From positions 1 through 39,747 of the forward strand of contig JACATA010000010.1 in assembly GCA_013390375.1 (NCBI GenBank): a stretch of DNA of 39,747 nt. Direction: 5' to 3'. The notes beneath the pieces are model-generated. The model ran no database searches. It saw only the letters and a list, made by a program, of their open reading frames with translations, and had not been told where the DNA came from. Positions 31,942-39,747 of this stretch are shown one piece after another (position 1 is the first letter of the stretch; every line of letters begins with the position of its first letter). The position numbers were made by a program, and so were the translations under genes. This DNA comes from Marine Group I thaumarchaeote. GTDB lineage: Archaea; Thermoproteota; Nitrososphaeria; Nitrososphaerales; Nitrosopumilaceae.

Positions 31942-32519
31942 AATTAGTGTTAAATAATTTACGGGATTCGTTACAGCCACATCTTGAAAAATTAGGCAAG
32001 AGCTTTGCATCAACTGGTATTTCACCAAATGGATGGTCGTGTATAGGTTTGACCTTTGCGTTTGCTTCTGCATTCATTTATGGTTGGAATATTGAATTTT
32101 CACTGATTATAGGCGGAATACTTCTACTTGTTGCAGGGTTTTTTGATATTGTTGATGGTCAGGTTGCCAGAGTTTCTCAAAAAATTACTAAATCTGGCAG
32201 TTTTCTTGATTCAGCATTTGATAAGATAGCAGAAGTTGCTGTATTTCTTGGAATACTAGTAGGTGGTTTTGCAGAACCATATTTGGTATTTTTAGCGATT
32301 ACATTTTCACTACTTGTAAGCTTTACACGATCAAAAGCTGAATCTCTCGGGGTAAACTTGCAGGGTGTTGGAATCGGTGAGCGTGCTGAAAGACTTCTTG
32401 TGATTGCTATTATTGGAATTATCGGGTTTATGGAGTATGCAATAATTATTGTGATTATAATTGCAGCCATCACATTCATTCAAAGGATTGTTGTTACTGC
32501 AAAAGCATTAAGAGAATAG
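31938..32519 (+). CDS. CDP-alcohol phosphatidyltransferase (archaetidylinositol-phosphate-synthase-like)
   Basis: 193 residues with about five to six membrane helices. The catalytic CDP-alcohol signature is complete: DIVDGQVARV, then GSFLD and SAFDK, i.e. D-x2-DG-x2-AR-x(n)-G-x3-D-x3-D. It condenses CDP-archaeol with an alcohol phosphate to make polar membrane lipids; inositol phosphate is the usual partner in related archaeal enzymes, but serine or glycerol phosphate cannot be excluded. The GTG start overlaps the agmatinase stop (GTGA), indicating translational coupling. Confidence 0.9.
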   Translation: MKLVLNNLRDSLQPHLEKLGKSFASTGISPNGWSCIGLTFAFASAFIYGWNIEFSLIIGGILLLVAGFFDIVDGQVARVSQKITKSGSFLDSAFDKIAEVAVFLGILVGGFAEPYLVFLAITFSLLVSFTRSKAESLGVNLQGVGIGERAERLLVIAIIGIIGFMEYAIIIVIIIAAITFIQRIVVTAKALRE

Positions 32520-32523
32520 CGAC

Positions 32524-32697
32524 ATGGAATCAGAAAAAAGATGGTGTAGAACCTGTATGAGCAGCACTCAACATGAAATCCTTGATTCTGACAAAGTTAT
32601 GGCTGGAAAGAAAACAAAATTTCTATACAAATGTGTAAATTGTGGTGAGAAAAAACGCATGCCTAAATTTCGAGGTATGGCAGAGTCTACATACTAG
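32524..32697 (+). CDS. Small zinc-ribbon protein (57 aa)
   Basis: ATG 32524 is four bases after the phosphotransferase stop. The product has RWCRTCMSST near its start and YKCVNCGEKKRM later, a standard CxxC...CxxC zinc ribbon with basic flanks, and ends FRGMAESTY. It is probably the last gene of the thrS run. Similar ribbons occur in ribosomal proteins and transcription factors; no exact family is recognised. Confidence 0.7.
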   Translation: MESEKRWCRTCMSSTQHEILDSDKVMAGKKTKFLYKCVNCGEKKRMPKFRGMAESTY

Positions 32698-32733
32698 AAT
32701 CTCATTAAATAAAGTAACGTAATTCGAATAATC

Positions 32734-33021
32734 TTATCTAAGTTTGGTATGCTCTCTTCTTTTTGCAGCCGAACGAATTTTTAGAATTTTAAAGTGAATT
32801 GCACAAGATATGCAATACCATTTTAGAATTTTAGGAGATGCAATGTATGTTCCTTGAGCCCGAAGTTCCTTGGCAAGTTGATGTTCAACCAGACTAAGAC
32901 GTGATGTTACTTTTTTTGCCTTATCTTTTGGTACTGTTTGTCCACAATTGGTACATTGAACTGTACCTGAGGAACCTTTTCCACCCTTCTTACGACCTCT
33001 ACTAACACGCTTTGAAGGCAT
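32734..33021 (-). CDS. rps26e: 30S ribosomal protein S26e
   Basis: 95 residues, strongly basic. VQCTNCGQTVPKDKAKK and WYCISCAIHFKIL supply the four zinc cysteines of eukaryotic-type S26, which lies at the mRNA exit channel of the small subunit. The head KRVSRGRKKGGKG is the typical basic tail. Presence of S26e, as of S25e, marks the Thermoproteota/Thaumarchaeota side of the archaea. Divergent from the PfkB gene; 33022-33074 would contain both promoters. Confidence 0.95.
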   Translation of the reverse strand: MPSKRVSRGRKKGGKGSSGTVQCTNCGQTVPKDKAKKVTSRLSLVEHQLAKELRAQGTYIASPKILKWYCISCAIHFKILKIRSAAKRREHTKLR

Positions 33022-33074
33022 ACTAATGTCCGATTATTCCCATTTATAATCTTGAGTATAAAATTACAACATAG

Positions 33075-33947
33075 ATGAAGTTAGATGTTTTTTCACATTG
33101 CACCATTGATACGATACAGATAAACGATTCAAAATATGTTGTTCCAGGTGGTCCTGCTTGTTATTGTAGTCTGACTGCTAGAATTTTAAAATTTGACGTT
33201 AGATTACATACAAAATTTGGTTCTGATTTTCCACTTGTTAACTATTTAACTGAACAAAAAATTGTATTTGAAGATGCGCTATCAACGAAACCTACTACAC
33301 AATTTATACTAAATTTAGTAAATTCGGAAAGAACATTATTTTTGCAAAACAAATGTGAATCTATTAACAGTGTCACATTGGATACTGACAGTGTCATAAT
33401 CAGTCCGTTATTTGATGAAATTTCAATTGAGTTGTTTGAAAAAATTAAAAAGAATGCAAACTTTGTTTTATTGGATCCTCAAGGATTTTTGAGAAGAAAA
33501 AATTCAGAAAACAAGATATATCTTGAACAGGCTGATCTAAATTTATCTAATATTTCAGCGATAAAAGTAAACCAAGATGAACTAAAATATCTTACAGGTA
33601 CATCCAATGTTGATGGAATAAAAATTCTTCAAAAAAAAGGAATTGATAGTGTGATTCTAACTGATAAGCAAAACATATCATTGTTGTCTAAAAATAGAAT
33701 TTATTCTATAACATTACCTAATCTTGAACTTGTTGATACTACTGGAATTGGTGATATTTTTTGTGCAGCGTTTTGTTGTACCATGTTAAGGGAAAAAGAT
33801 ATTCTTTGGGCACTTAGTTTTGGAGGAGGAGCTGTACAAGCTGCATTAGAAAGTAAGCAAATAGGTCTGGAAAAGATTCCATCAAAAGGCGCTATAGAAT
33901 CAAATGCATATTATTTTTATAACACAGTAAAATTCAAAGAGATTTAA
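33075..33947 (+). CDS. PfkB-family (ribokinase-like) kinase
   Basis: 290 residues. The N-terminal substrate side has VVPGGPACYCS, and the C-terminal signature DTTGIGDIFCAAF contains the anion hole and catalytic aspartate (GxGD). These enzymes phosphorylate sugars, nucleosides or inositol with ATP; the substrate cannot be assigned from sequence alone. The two-glycine GGPA motif and several cysteines are near the substrate site. It is followed after 29 bases by the NAD-kinase-like gene, possibly in the same transcript. Confidence 0.88.
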   Translation: MKLDVFSHCTIDTIQINDSKYVVPGGPACYCSLTARILKFDVRLHTKFGSDFPLVNYLTEQKIVFEDALSTKPTTQFILNLVNSERTLFLQNKCESINSVTLDTDSVIISPLFDEISIELFEKIKKNANFVLLDPQGFLRRKNSENKIYLEQADLNLSNISAIKVNQDELKYLTGTSNVDGIKILQKKGIDSVILTDKQNISLLSKNRIYSITLPNLELVDTTGIGDIFCAAFCCTMLREKDILWALSFGGGAVQAALESKQIGLEKIPSKGAIESNAYYFYNTVKFKEI

Positions 33948-33976
33948 TTTTTATTATACGCTGAAAATTGTCTATT

Positions 33977-34978
33977 ATGCGTATTGGTATAGCAGGGATA
34001 CAGACTACTGAACTTGCAGCAAAATCAATCCGAGAAACACTCTCTGATGCAGGTTTTGAGTCATTTTATTTCAGAAATAATTCTAAAATTACGATGGCCG
34101 ATTTAGTAATTGTTTTAGGAGGTGATCGTGGTGTACGAAATTATTTTCATAGAGCTTTAGATGTAGATACACCAGTTTTAGGAATAAGCGAATCAGAGTC
34201 TAATGGGGTTTTAGCTCAAATTGAATTGAAAGATCTTCCTTCTTATCTTAATCGTATAAAAAAGCAAGATTATGTTATTGAAGATGTTCCAAGAATTGGT
34301 GTAAAGGTTGATGGTAAAAATACCTACCCTGTTCTTAATGACGTATCTGTTTTTACATCAAAAAGTGCTACATTGATGGAATATATTTTACGAGTTAATG
34401 ATGAGGAGGTATGGCATGATAGTAGTGACGGTGTAATTATCTCTACCCCAACTGGTTCTTCTGCGTATTCCTTGTCTGCTGGTGGACCTATTATTTTTCA
34501 GGCTTCAAATGTATTTGGAATTATTTCAGTTAACTCTTTAGATATAACCAGAAGACCAATCATAGTTTCTGATAACAGTATCATAGAAATTGATGAAATT
34601 TCATCACGTTTGCACTGTGATGTAGTTTTAGATGGAATAGATAGATTCAAAATTAACAATAAACTTGAGGCAACAAAGTTTACACCATCAGCAAGGATAA
34701 TTCGTATGAAAGCTGATTCTACAGCTATATCTGCGCTTGCAAACAAAGTAAAACTAGCAGAAGAATTATTGTCTATGCCACCGAGTTCTAAGCTTTTATT
34801 AAAAATATTAGAATATGAGGGTTCAATGACACAGAAAGAGCTTGCATCAAAAACATTACTGCCAGGTAGAACAGTTAGGCTAGCTATGAAGCATTTAATG
34901 GATAAAGGTTACATAAAAAGAAAGGTTTCAATGCAAGATGCTAGACAAAAAATTTATGAAATTGCAAAACTGGATTAA
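33977..34978 (+). CDS. NAD-kinase-like protein fused to a C-terminal winged helix
   Basis: 333 residues from ATG 33977 (TTG 33968 also possible). Residues 1-255 have the NAD kinase fold, best marked by DGVIISTPTGSSAYSLSAGG (151-170). The nucleotide motif that is normally GGDGT is GGDRG here (48-52), the NE motif reads ND (121-122) and the usual GDGQ segment is DGID (219-222). The catalytic aspartate position is kept. Residues 268-333 form a winged helix-turn-helix (LEYEGSMTQKELASKTLLPG, then LMDKGYIKR). It may be the cell's NAD kinase, or a sensor of NAD/NADP or ATP acting as regulator. It ends four bases into the convergent pyrG gene. Confidence 0.85.
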   Translation: MRIGIAGIQTTELAAKSIRETLSDAGFESFYFRNNSKITMADLVIVLGGDRGVRNYFHRALDVDTPVLGISESESNGVLAQIELKDLPSYLNRIKKQDYVIEDVPRIGVKVDGKNTYPVLNDVSVFTSKSATLMEYILRVNDEEVWHDSSDGVIISTPTGSSAYSLSAGGPIIFQASNVFGIISVNSLDITRRPIIVSDNSIIEIDEISSRLHCDVVLDGIDRFKINNKLEATKFTPSARIIRMKADSTAISALANKVKLAEELLSMPPSSKLLLKILEYEGSMTQKELASKTLLPGRTVRLAMKHLMDKGYIKRKVSMQDARQKIYEIAKLD

Positions 34979-36576
34979 TTTTGTGAAGCAACAGTAACAA
35001 ATGTTTTAAACACATCTTCTGGAAATCCAGGTCTGCTGTTGAACTCTGGATGAAACTGTACACCTAAAAAGAATTTATGTGATGGAACTTCTAAAATTTC
35101 CATTCTTTTTCCATCATCGCTTTCTCCTGAAAAAATCATTCCTTTTTTTAGAAACTCTTCACGATATTTAGTATTAAATTCATATCTATGTCTATGTCTT
35201 TTGAAAATTTTGTTAGTATTGTATATTTTATACGCTAGCGAGTCTTGATTAATTTTAATTTCATTTGCACCTAATCGTAACGAACCACCCATGTCTGTTT
35301 CCTGTTTTTGTTCTGGTAAAAGATCAATAACTGGATTCTTTGTATCTGCGACAATCTCAGTTGAGTTTGCATTTTCAAGATTACACATTTTACGACCAAA
35401 TGCAATTGCTGCCAGTTGAAAGCCAAAACAAATTCCAAGATAAGGTATGTTTTTCTCCAGTGAATAGATAGCTGTATCTATGATTCCCTCAGAACCGCGT
35501 GTTCCAAATCCACCAGGTACTAACACACCATCAAAATTATCCAGCTGTTTAAGATTTCCATTGAGCGTTTCCGAATCAATCCAATCAATATTAACAGATC
35601 TTCCAATTGAGGCACAAGCATGTTTGAGTGCTTCATTAACACTAACATAACTATCTGCTAATGTAACATATTTACCAACCATTGCGATTTTAATTGCATT
35701 ATCTGTTTTTTGCAATGAGTTGACGATAACGTTCCAATTATCCCAATTTTTTGATGTGTCAACATATCCCACTTTTGCAAATTTCTTAAAAATCACATCA
35801 ACTAATCCCTGTTCATACAACATTTGTGGTATTATGAAAATTGATTTTACATCATGACATGAAAATACATCATCAACGGCTACATTTGTAAACAACGAGA
35901 TCTTTTTTCTAGTTTTTTCCAGCAGTGGCATTGTACAACGGACACATAATAGATCTGGCTGAATACCTATTCTTCTTAATTCTTGGACACTATGCTGCGT
36001 GGGTTTTGTCTTTTGTTCTCCAACAACTTCTAATGATGGAGCCAATGTTACATGCACAAAAATAACATTTTCAGGACCATCTTCTAATCTAATTTGTCTT
36101 AATGCCTCAAGAAATGGGAGGCTTTCTATATCACCTACAGTACCACCACATTCTACAATTAACACATCAAGATGCTCATCATTTACAATTGTTCTAATGC
36201 GGTTTTTTATCTCATCGGTAATGTGTGGAATAATCTGAACGCATGCACCCAAATATTTCCCTTTTCGTTCAGCATCAATAACACTGGAATAAATCTGAGC
36301 AGTTGTAATATTATGAGATTTTGGGATATCCTGGTTAAGATATCTTTCATAACTTCCAATATCCATATCGCATTCACCCCCATCTTCTGTGACAAACACT
36401 TCGCCATGCATAATAGGATTCATTGTCCCAGCATCAAAATTTAGATATGGATCAATTTTTACACATGAAACTTTTTGATTTGATAATTGTAAGAGTTTTG
36501 AAATTGAAGAGGAAACAATACCTTTACCAAGACCAGACATCACACCGCCTGTAACAAAAATAAACTTCGTCTGCAT
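34975..36576 (-). CDS. pyrG: CTP synthase
   Basis: Makes CTP from UTP, ATP and glutamine. The N-terminal synthetase domain begins [17 protein letters not shown] and includes [13 protein letters not shown] and the [11 protein letters not shown] motif. The C-terminal class I glutaminase has the nucleophile in [10 protein letters not shown] and the His-Glu pair in [10 protein letters not shown]. 533 residues is full length. It lies 36 bases after trpA on the same strand and may be partly read from the trp operon. Confidence 0.97.
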   Translation of the reverse strand: MQTKFIFVTGGVMSGLGKGIVSSSISKLLQLSNQKVSCVKIDPYLNFDAGTMNPIMHGEVFVTEDGGECDMDIGSYERYLNQDIPKSHNITTAQIYSSVIDAERKGKYLGACVQIIPHITDEIKNRIRTIVNDEHLDVLIVECGGTVGDIESLPFLEALRQIRLEDGPENVIFVHVTLAPSLEVVGEQKTKPTQHSVQELRRIGIQPDLLCVRCTMPLLEKTRKKISLFTNVAVDDVFSCHDVKSIFIIPQMLYEQGLVDVIFKKFAKVGYVDTSKNWDNWNVIVNSLQKTDNAIKIAMVGKYVTLADSYVSVNEALKHACASIGRSVNIDWIDSETLNGNLKQLDNFDGVLVPGGFGTRGSEGIIDTAIYSLEKNIPYLGICFGFQLAAIAFGRKMCNLENANSTEIVADTKNPVIDLLPEQKQETDMGGSLRLGANEIKINQDSLAYKIYNTNKIFKRHRHRYEFNTKYREEFLKKGMIFSGESDDGKRMEILEVPSHKFFLGVQFHPEFNSRPGFPEDVFKTFVTVASQN

Positions 36577-36612
36577 AGATATGTAACTATTTTCCTCCTT
36601 ATGTAGCTTTTC

Positions 36613-37416
36613 CTAGATTCTTGTACTTCTCTTCAACTTTTTTGTATATTCTGTAATTTTATTCTGTAATTTCGATGAAGACGTATTCTCAATAATCTTA
36701 AGATTGGCACTTCCTACAATGACTGCATCCACACCCGCCGAAACATACTTTTTCACATCGACCGGAGTTGATACACCAAATCCAATTCCTAGAGGTAGTT
36801 TTCTATTAACAACTTTTTTGGCATTTTTTATTGCATCTATAGTATATTTGTGAATTTTTGTTTGTACACCAGTTGTGCCAAAGACAGCAACCAAATACAA
36901 AAAGCCAGTGCTAGCCTTGGCTATCTTTTTGAGTCTATCATTCTTTGTATTTGGTGAAACCAAAAAGATTGTATCAAGATTGTTTTTTTTAGCAGACTTA
37001 AGATACTCCTTTGATTCTTCAATGGACATATCTGGTAGGATAAGACCATCAATACCTGCACTTTTTGCTTTTAACATAAATGCAGAATATCCGTGTGTAT
37101 AAAGGACATTCGTATACGTCATTAAAACAAGAGGAATATCAGTCTCTTTTCTAATTTTTTTCACGATCTTGAAAAATTTTTCAATCTTTGCACCTTTGTT
37201 TAATGAAACAGTACTTGCATTTTGTATGACAGGACCATCCGCTATAGGATCAGAGAATGGAAACCCTAACTCAAGAATGTCTGCTCCACCTTTAACAAGA
37301 CCTCTAACTATTGATAGTGTTGCATTCTCATTGGGAAATCCTGTCATAATGTACGAAATCAGTGCTTTTTCGTTCTTGGATTTTAATTCCTTGAACTTAT
37401 CTTGAATTTTTGACAT
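36613..37416 (-). CDS. trpA: Tryptophan synthase alpha chain
   Basis: TIM-barrel subunit that releases indole from indole-3-glycerol phosphate. The catalytic glutamate is in [18 protein letters not shown] and the aspartate in [11 protein letters not shown]; the phosphate site is GIGFGVSTP and VIVGSANLK. 267 residues, full length. It begins 20 bases inside the end of trpB, a strong sign of translational coupling between subunits that form one complex. Confidence 0.96.
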   Translation of the reverse strand: MSKIQDKFKELKSKNEKALISYIMTGFPNENATLSIVRGLVKGGADILELGFPFSDPIADGPVIQNASTVSLNKGAKIEKFFKIVKKIRKETDIPLVLMTYTNVLYTHGYSAFMLKAKSAGIDGLILPDMSIEESKEYLKSAKKNNLDTIFLVSPNTKNDRLKKIAKASTGFLYLVAVFGTTGVQTKIHKYTIDAIKNAKKVVNRKLPLGIGFGVSTPVDVKKYVSAGVDAVIVGSANLKIIENTSSSKLQNKITEYTKKLKRSTRI

Positions 37417-38587
37417 TTTTCCTTAGATATTGTTTTACGATGTCAATGTCTTTGTCTCCACGACCTGATAGTGTAACTACTATTGAATCAGATTTTGGTT
37501 TTGTCTTAGCGATTTTAATTGCATGTGAAATTGCATGGGCAGATTCTAGTGCGGGTATGATTCCTTCAGTTCTTGTTAGTGTTAAAAAGGCATCAATCAC
37601 CTCGCTGTCTGTTGCACTTTTGTATTCCACCTTGCCAACATCCTTCAAAAAAGCATGCTCTGGACCAACTCCTGGATAATCCAATCCTGCTGAAATACTG
37701 TGAGTTTCCTTAATCTGCCCATCATTGTCCTGTAGTAGATAAGTCATCATACCATGCAACACACCCTTTTTTCCTGCATTTAGTGTAGCAGAATGCTTGC
37801 CCGTCTTCAATCCCTTCCCTGCAGCTTCAACACCAATCATCTCCACACCGTCATCAATCATTGGATAAAATGTACCGATTGCATTTGAACCGCCACCAAC
37901 GCATGCAATTACTGTGTCAGGAACATTTTTCATCTGTTTTTTTATTTCCTTTCCAATAATAGATTGAAAGTCACGTACCATCACGGGGTACGGATGCGGA
38001 CCCACAGCTGAACCAAGCAGATAGTATGTTGTATCAACATTAGTTATCCAGTCACGAATTGCCTCGTTAATTGCATCTTTAAGAGTCTGTGAACCTGATT
38101 TTACAGGATACACTTTACAACCAAGCAAATCCATTCTGAAAACATTTTGCTGCTGTCTGACTGTGTCCTTGTATCCCATGTAAACCTCTGATGGTAACCC
38201 TAAGCAGGAGCAAGCCATTGCTGTTGCAACGCCATGTTGCCCCGCACCAGTTTCCGCAATGATTCGTTTTTTCTTCATCTTTTTTGCAAGTAGAGCCTGA
38301 CCAAGTGTATTGTTAATTTTATGTGCTCCTCCATGAAGCAAATCCTCTCTCTTGAGATAGATTTTTGCACCACCAGCAAAATTTGTTAGATTTTTTGCAA
38401 AATAAAGTGGGGTTGGTCTTCCCGCATAATTTTTTAAGTAATAATCAAGTTCGTTTTGGAAGCTTTTGTCACTTTTAATTTTCTGATAATTCTCCTCAAG
38501 TTCTTCAATAGCAGGTACTAGTGTTTCTGGGATATACTTTCCTCCAAAATCTCCAAATCTTCCATCTTTTGGCATTCCTATTTTCAT
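37397..38587 (-). CDS. trpB: Tryptophan synthase beta chain
   Basis: PLP enzyme joining indole with serine. The Schiff-base lysine is Lys90 in [16 protein letters not shown]; the phosphate loop [10 protein letters not shown] and the GRGDKD end are also present. ATG 38587 ([16 protein letters not shown]) gives the standard TrpB1 N-terminus and 396 residues; the open frame extends 29 codons upstream into trpC, but those residues are not TrpB-like. It overlaps the trpC stop as ATGA, and trpF is not found between trpC and trpB. Confidence 0.97.
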   Translation of the reverse strand: MKIGMPKDGRFGDFGGKYIPETLVPAIEELEENYQKIKSDKSFQNELDYYLKNYAGRPTPLYFAKNLTNFAGGAKIYLKREDLLHGGAHKINNTLGQALLAKKMKKKRIIAETGAGQHGVATAMACSCLGLPSEVYMGYKDTVRQQQNVFRMDLLGCKVYPVKSGSQTLKDAINEAIRDWITNVDTTYYLLGSAVGPHPYPVMVRDFQSIIGKEIKKQMKNVPDTVIACVGGGSNAIGTFYPMIDDGVEMIGVEAAGKGLKTGKHSATLNAGKKGVLHGMMTYLLQDNDGQIKETHSISAGLDYPGVGPEHAFLKDVGKVEYKSATDSEVIDAFLTLTRTEGIIPALESAHAISHAIKIAKTKPKSDSIVVTLSGRGDKDIDIVKQYLRKNVKNSR

Positions 38588-39396
38588 ATTGCATTCACCA
38601 ATTCTGATACTGTCTTTTGTATATCTGAGCTTTTCATTATACTTGTACCTATAAGAAATGCATCTGCACCACAATTGTGTAAAAAGTCTATATCATTTGT
38701 TGATTTGATTCCGCTTTCAGATACTATCATTTTTCCGTATACAGGTTCAAACGGCATTTTTTTGCTTCTCCACCTCCTCCTGTAATTGTGTAGAAGGTTT
38801 CTTGTGGTGTCAAGATTGATTTCAAGTGTATTTAGATTTCTATTATTAATCCCAACAATATCTGCTCTAGTTTTTAATGCATTTTCAAACTCCGTTTTAG
38901 TATGTGCTTCTAGTAAAATCTTCAGACCATTTCTATGACCATATCTAATCAGTTCGTCTATGTCATCAACAAAACCTTTGTCAAATAATGCCTGAATAAG
39001 TAAAAAATAGTCTGCGCCCATTTTTTTTGCTGCATCAATCTGTATTTTGTCAATGATAATATCCTTCATTAATAATGGAATTTTCACGTTTTTTCTTATT
39101 TTGATAAAGTAATCCGGTGAACCATCGAATAGATACGGCTGCGTTAAAATGGAAAGTGCTTTTGTACCACCAGACATCATTGATTTAGCTATTTGCACTG
39201 GATCAGAGTATTTTTTAATTTTGCCTTCAGCTGGAGATGAAAATTTTATTTCAGTAATAAGAGATGCATGTTTGTTATCTCTTATTGATTTCTTTAAATC
39301 AATTTTTGATTTTGGTAGTGTTTTAGTGATATTATAACATCCTTCATCAATTGCCTTTCGTGAATTCATAACTAATTTTTCTAGAACATTCTTCAT
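38584..39396 (-). CDS. trpC: Indole-3-glycerol phosphate synthase
   Basis: Barrel enzyme that closes the indole ring from CdRP. Catalytic lysines lie in [15 protein letters not shown] and LLMKDIIID, glutamate in ILLEAHT, the asparagine motif in [12 protein letters not shown], and the phosphate site in VSESGIKS and AFLIGTSIM. 270 residues, a single-function protein with no fused TrpF. Its ATG overlaps the trpD stop by four bases. Confidence 0.96.
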   Translation of the reverse strand: MKNVLEKLVMNSRKAIDEGCYNITKTLPKSKIDLKKSIRDNKHASLITEIKFSSPAEGKIKKYSDPVQIAKSMMSGGTKALSILTQPYLFDGSPDYFIKIRKNVKIPLLMKDIIIDKIQIDAAKKMGADYFLLIQALFDKGFVDDIDELIRYGHRNGLKILLEAHTKTEFENALKTRADIVGINNRNLNTLEINLDTTRNLLHNYRRRWRSKKMPFEPVYGKMIVSESGIKSTNDIDFLHNCGADAFLIGTSIMKSSDIQKTVSELVNAI

Positions 39397-39747
39397 AATT
39401 TTTTAACCTCTTCTAATTTTTTTATGTCGCCACAGTTTTTTACAAAGTTTTCTAGTTTATCAAATGCCTTACCGCTATGAATAGCATTTAACGTTAACTC
39501 AACTGCATCAGTAAAACTATCTGCGATATCTGACACTATTAATCCACCAGCAGCATTTAGTGCTGTAATTTCAATTTTTGTTTTATTTGCTGAGCCATTC
39601 AGAACAGTCAAGAATGATTCAATCGCATCTTTTTTTGAGCTTATTTGTATGTCAGAGATGTTACCTTTTTCTAATCCAACTTCCTGAGGATCTAAAATCA
39701 TTTTTGTAATTGTGCCATTCTTTAACATACAGATTTGGTTTTTAGAT
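39393..39747 (-). CDS. trpD: Anthranilate phosphoribosyltransferase, C-terminal part (cut by right edge)
   Basis: The frame is open to the right edge of the window, so only about the last 117 residues are seen. The segment ICMLKNGTITKMILDPQEVGL matches the TrpD strand following the active site, and ALNAAGGLIVSDIADSF matches the conserved helix with NAA. The first half, with the PRPP site, lies outside. Its position before trpC in a D-C-B-A order and the ATGA overlap support the assignment. An internal ATG at 39728 is not the true start. Confidence 0.92.
   Translation of the reverse strand, partial: SKNQICMLKNGTITKMILDPQEVGLEKGNISDIQISSKKDAIESFLTVLNGSANKTKIEITALNAAGGLIVSDIADSFTDAVELTLNAIHSGKAFDKLENFVKNCGDIKKLEEVKKL

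Noticed and set aside
37397-38674. 29-codon N-terminal extension of trpB
   Set aside because: The extra codons overlap the end of trpC, and [16 protein letters not shown] is the usual TrpB start with an ATGA overlap.

Overview
This AT-rich, gene-dense window reads as a chromosomal segment of an ammonia-oxidising archaeon (Thaumarchaeota/Nitrososphaeria, Nitrosopumilus-like). I infer this from gene content, not from a database match. The supporting markers are the eukaryote-type ribosomal proteins S25e and S26e, an Rpb6/RpoK subunit, family B DNA polymerase, deoxyhypusine synthase and archaeal-type threonyl-tRNA synthetase. They occur alongside a parvulin PPIase and a cold-shock protein, both typical of this phylum among archaea, and the methylmalonyl-CoA mutase/epimerase set used in its 3-hydroxypropionate/4-hydroxybutyrate carbon-fixation cycle. 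I see no rRNA, tRNA, insertion sequence, prophage or CRISPR array. The window looks like core genome rather than an island.

Layout, left half. Positions 1-750 hold the tail of a possible membrane protein, a tiny membrane ORF with a CPYC motif, and a cold-shock gene. Positions 755-4228 are a plus-strand run: metG, an alpha/beta hydrolase, a SelB-like protein with a decayed GTPase domain, and a 39-residue zinc ribbon. ilvC (4259-5257) converges exactly on the cobalamin-binding subunit of methylmalonyl-CoA mutase (5258-5680, minus). After an M1 aminopeptidase and a membrane-anchored protein come meaB, the mutase large subunit, the epimerase and an 81-aa protein (9016-12151, plus). A minus-strand HTH-CBS regulator follows. 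Next is a five-gene minus-strand run (19407 down to 12752): dCMP deaminase, DNA polymerase B, SemiSWEET transporter, triosephosphate isomerase and pyruvate phosphate dikinase.

Layout, right half. Positions 19557-26514 carry a Hef-type helicase, a parvulin with a zinc-finger protein, DUF2203/UbiA/YHS genes, an asparagine-synthetase-like protein with a zinc ribbon, an HTH regulator, an Alba-like protein, RpoK, a cyclophilin-like protein, S25e and a small zinc protein. Deoxyhypusine synthase (26533-27612) is followed by a string of very small genes (27698-29098), two strong inverted repeats, and the run thrS - agmatinase - CDP-alcohol phosphotransferase - small zinc ribbon. S26e, a PfkB kinase, and an NAD-kinase-like protein fused to a winged helix come next. 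The window ends with minus-strand pyrG and a trpD-C-B-A operon cut by the right edge.

How the genes connect. MeaB, both mutase subunits and the epimerase interconvert methylmalonyl-CoA and succinyl-CoA. PPDK and TIM feed the gluconeogenic branch. IlvC, the trp genes and PyrG make amino acids and CTP. Agmatinase and deoxyhypusine synthase connect through polyamine metabolism and aIF5A modification. Many starts lie about 25 bases downstream of a TATA-like box with no clear Shine-Dalgarno site, which suggests leaderless transcripts. The most unusual items are the NAD-kinase/winged-helix fusion, the SelB-like pseudo-GTPase, the AsnB-like protein without a glutaminase domain, the RpoK with a long acidic N-terminus, the Alba-like protein without its lysine pair, and the cluster of tiny zinc-finger, membrane and basic genes before thrS.
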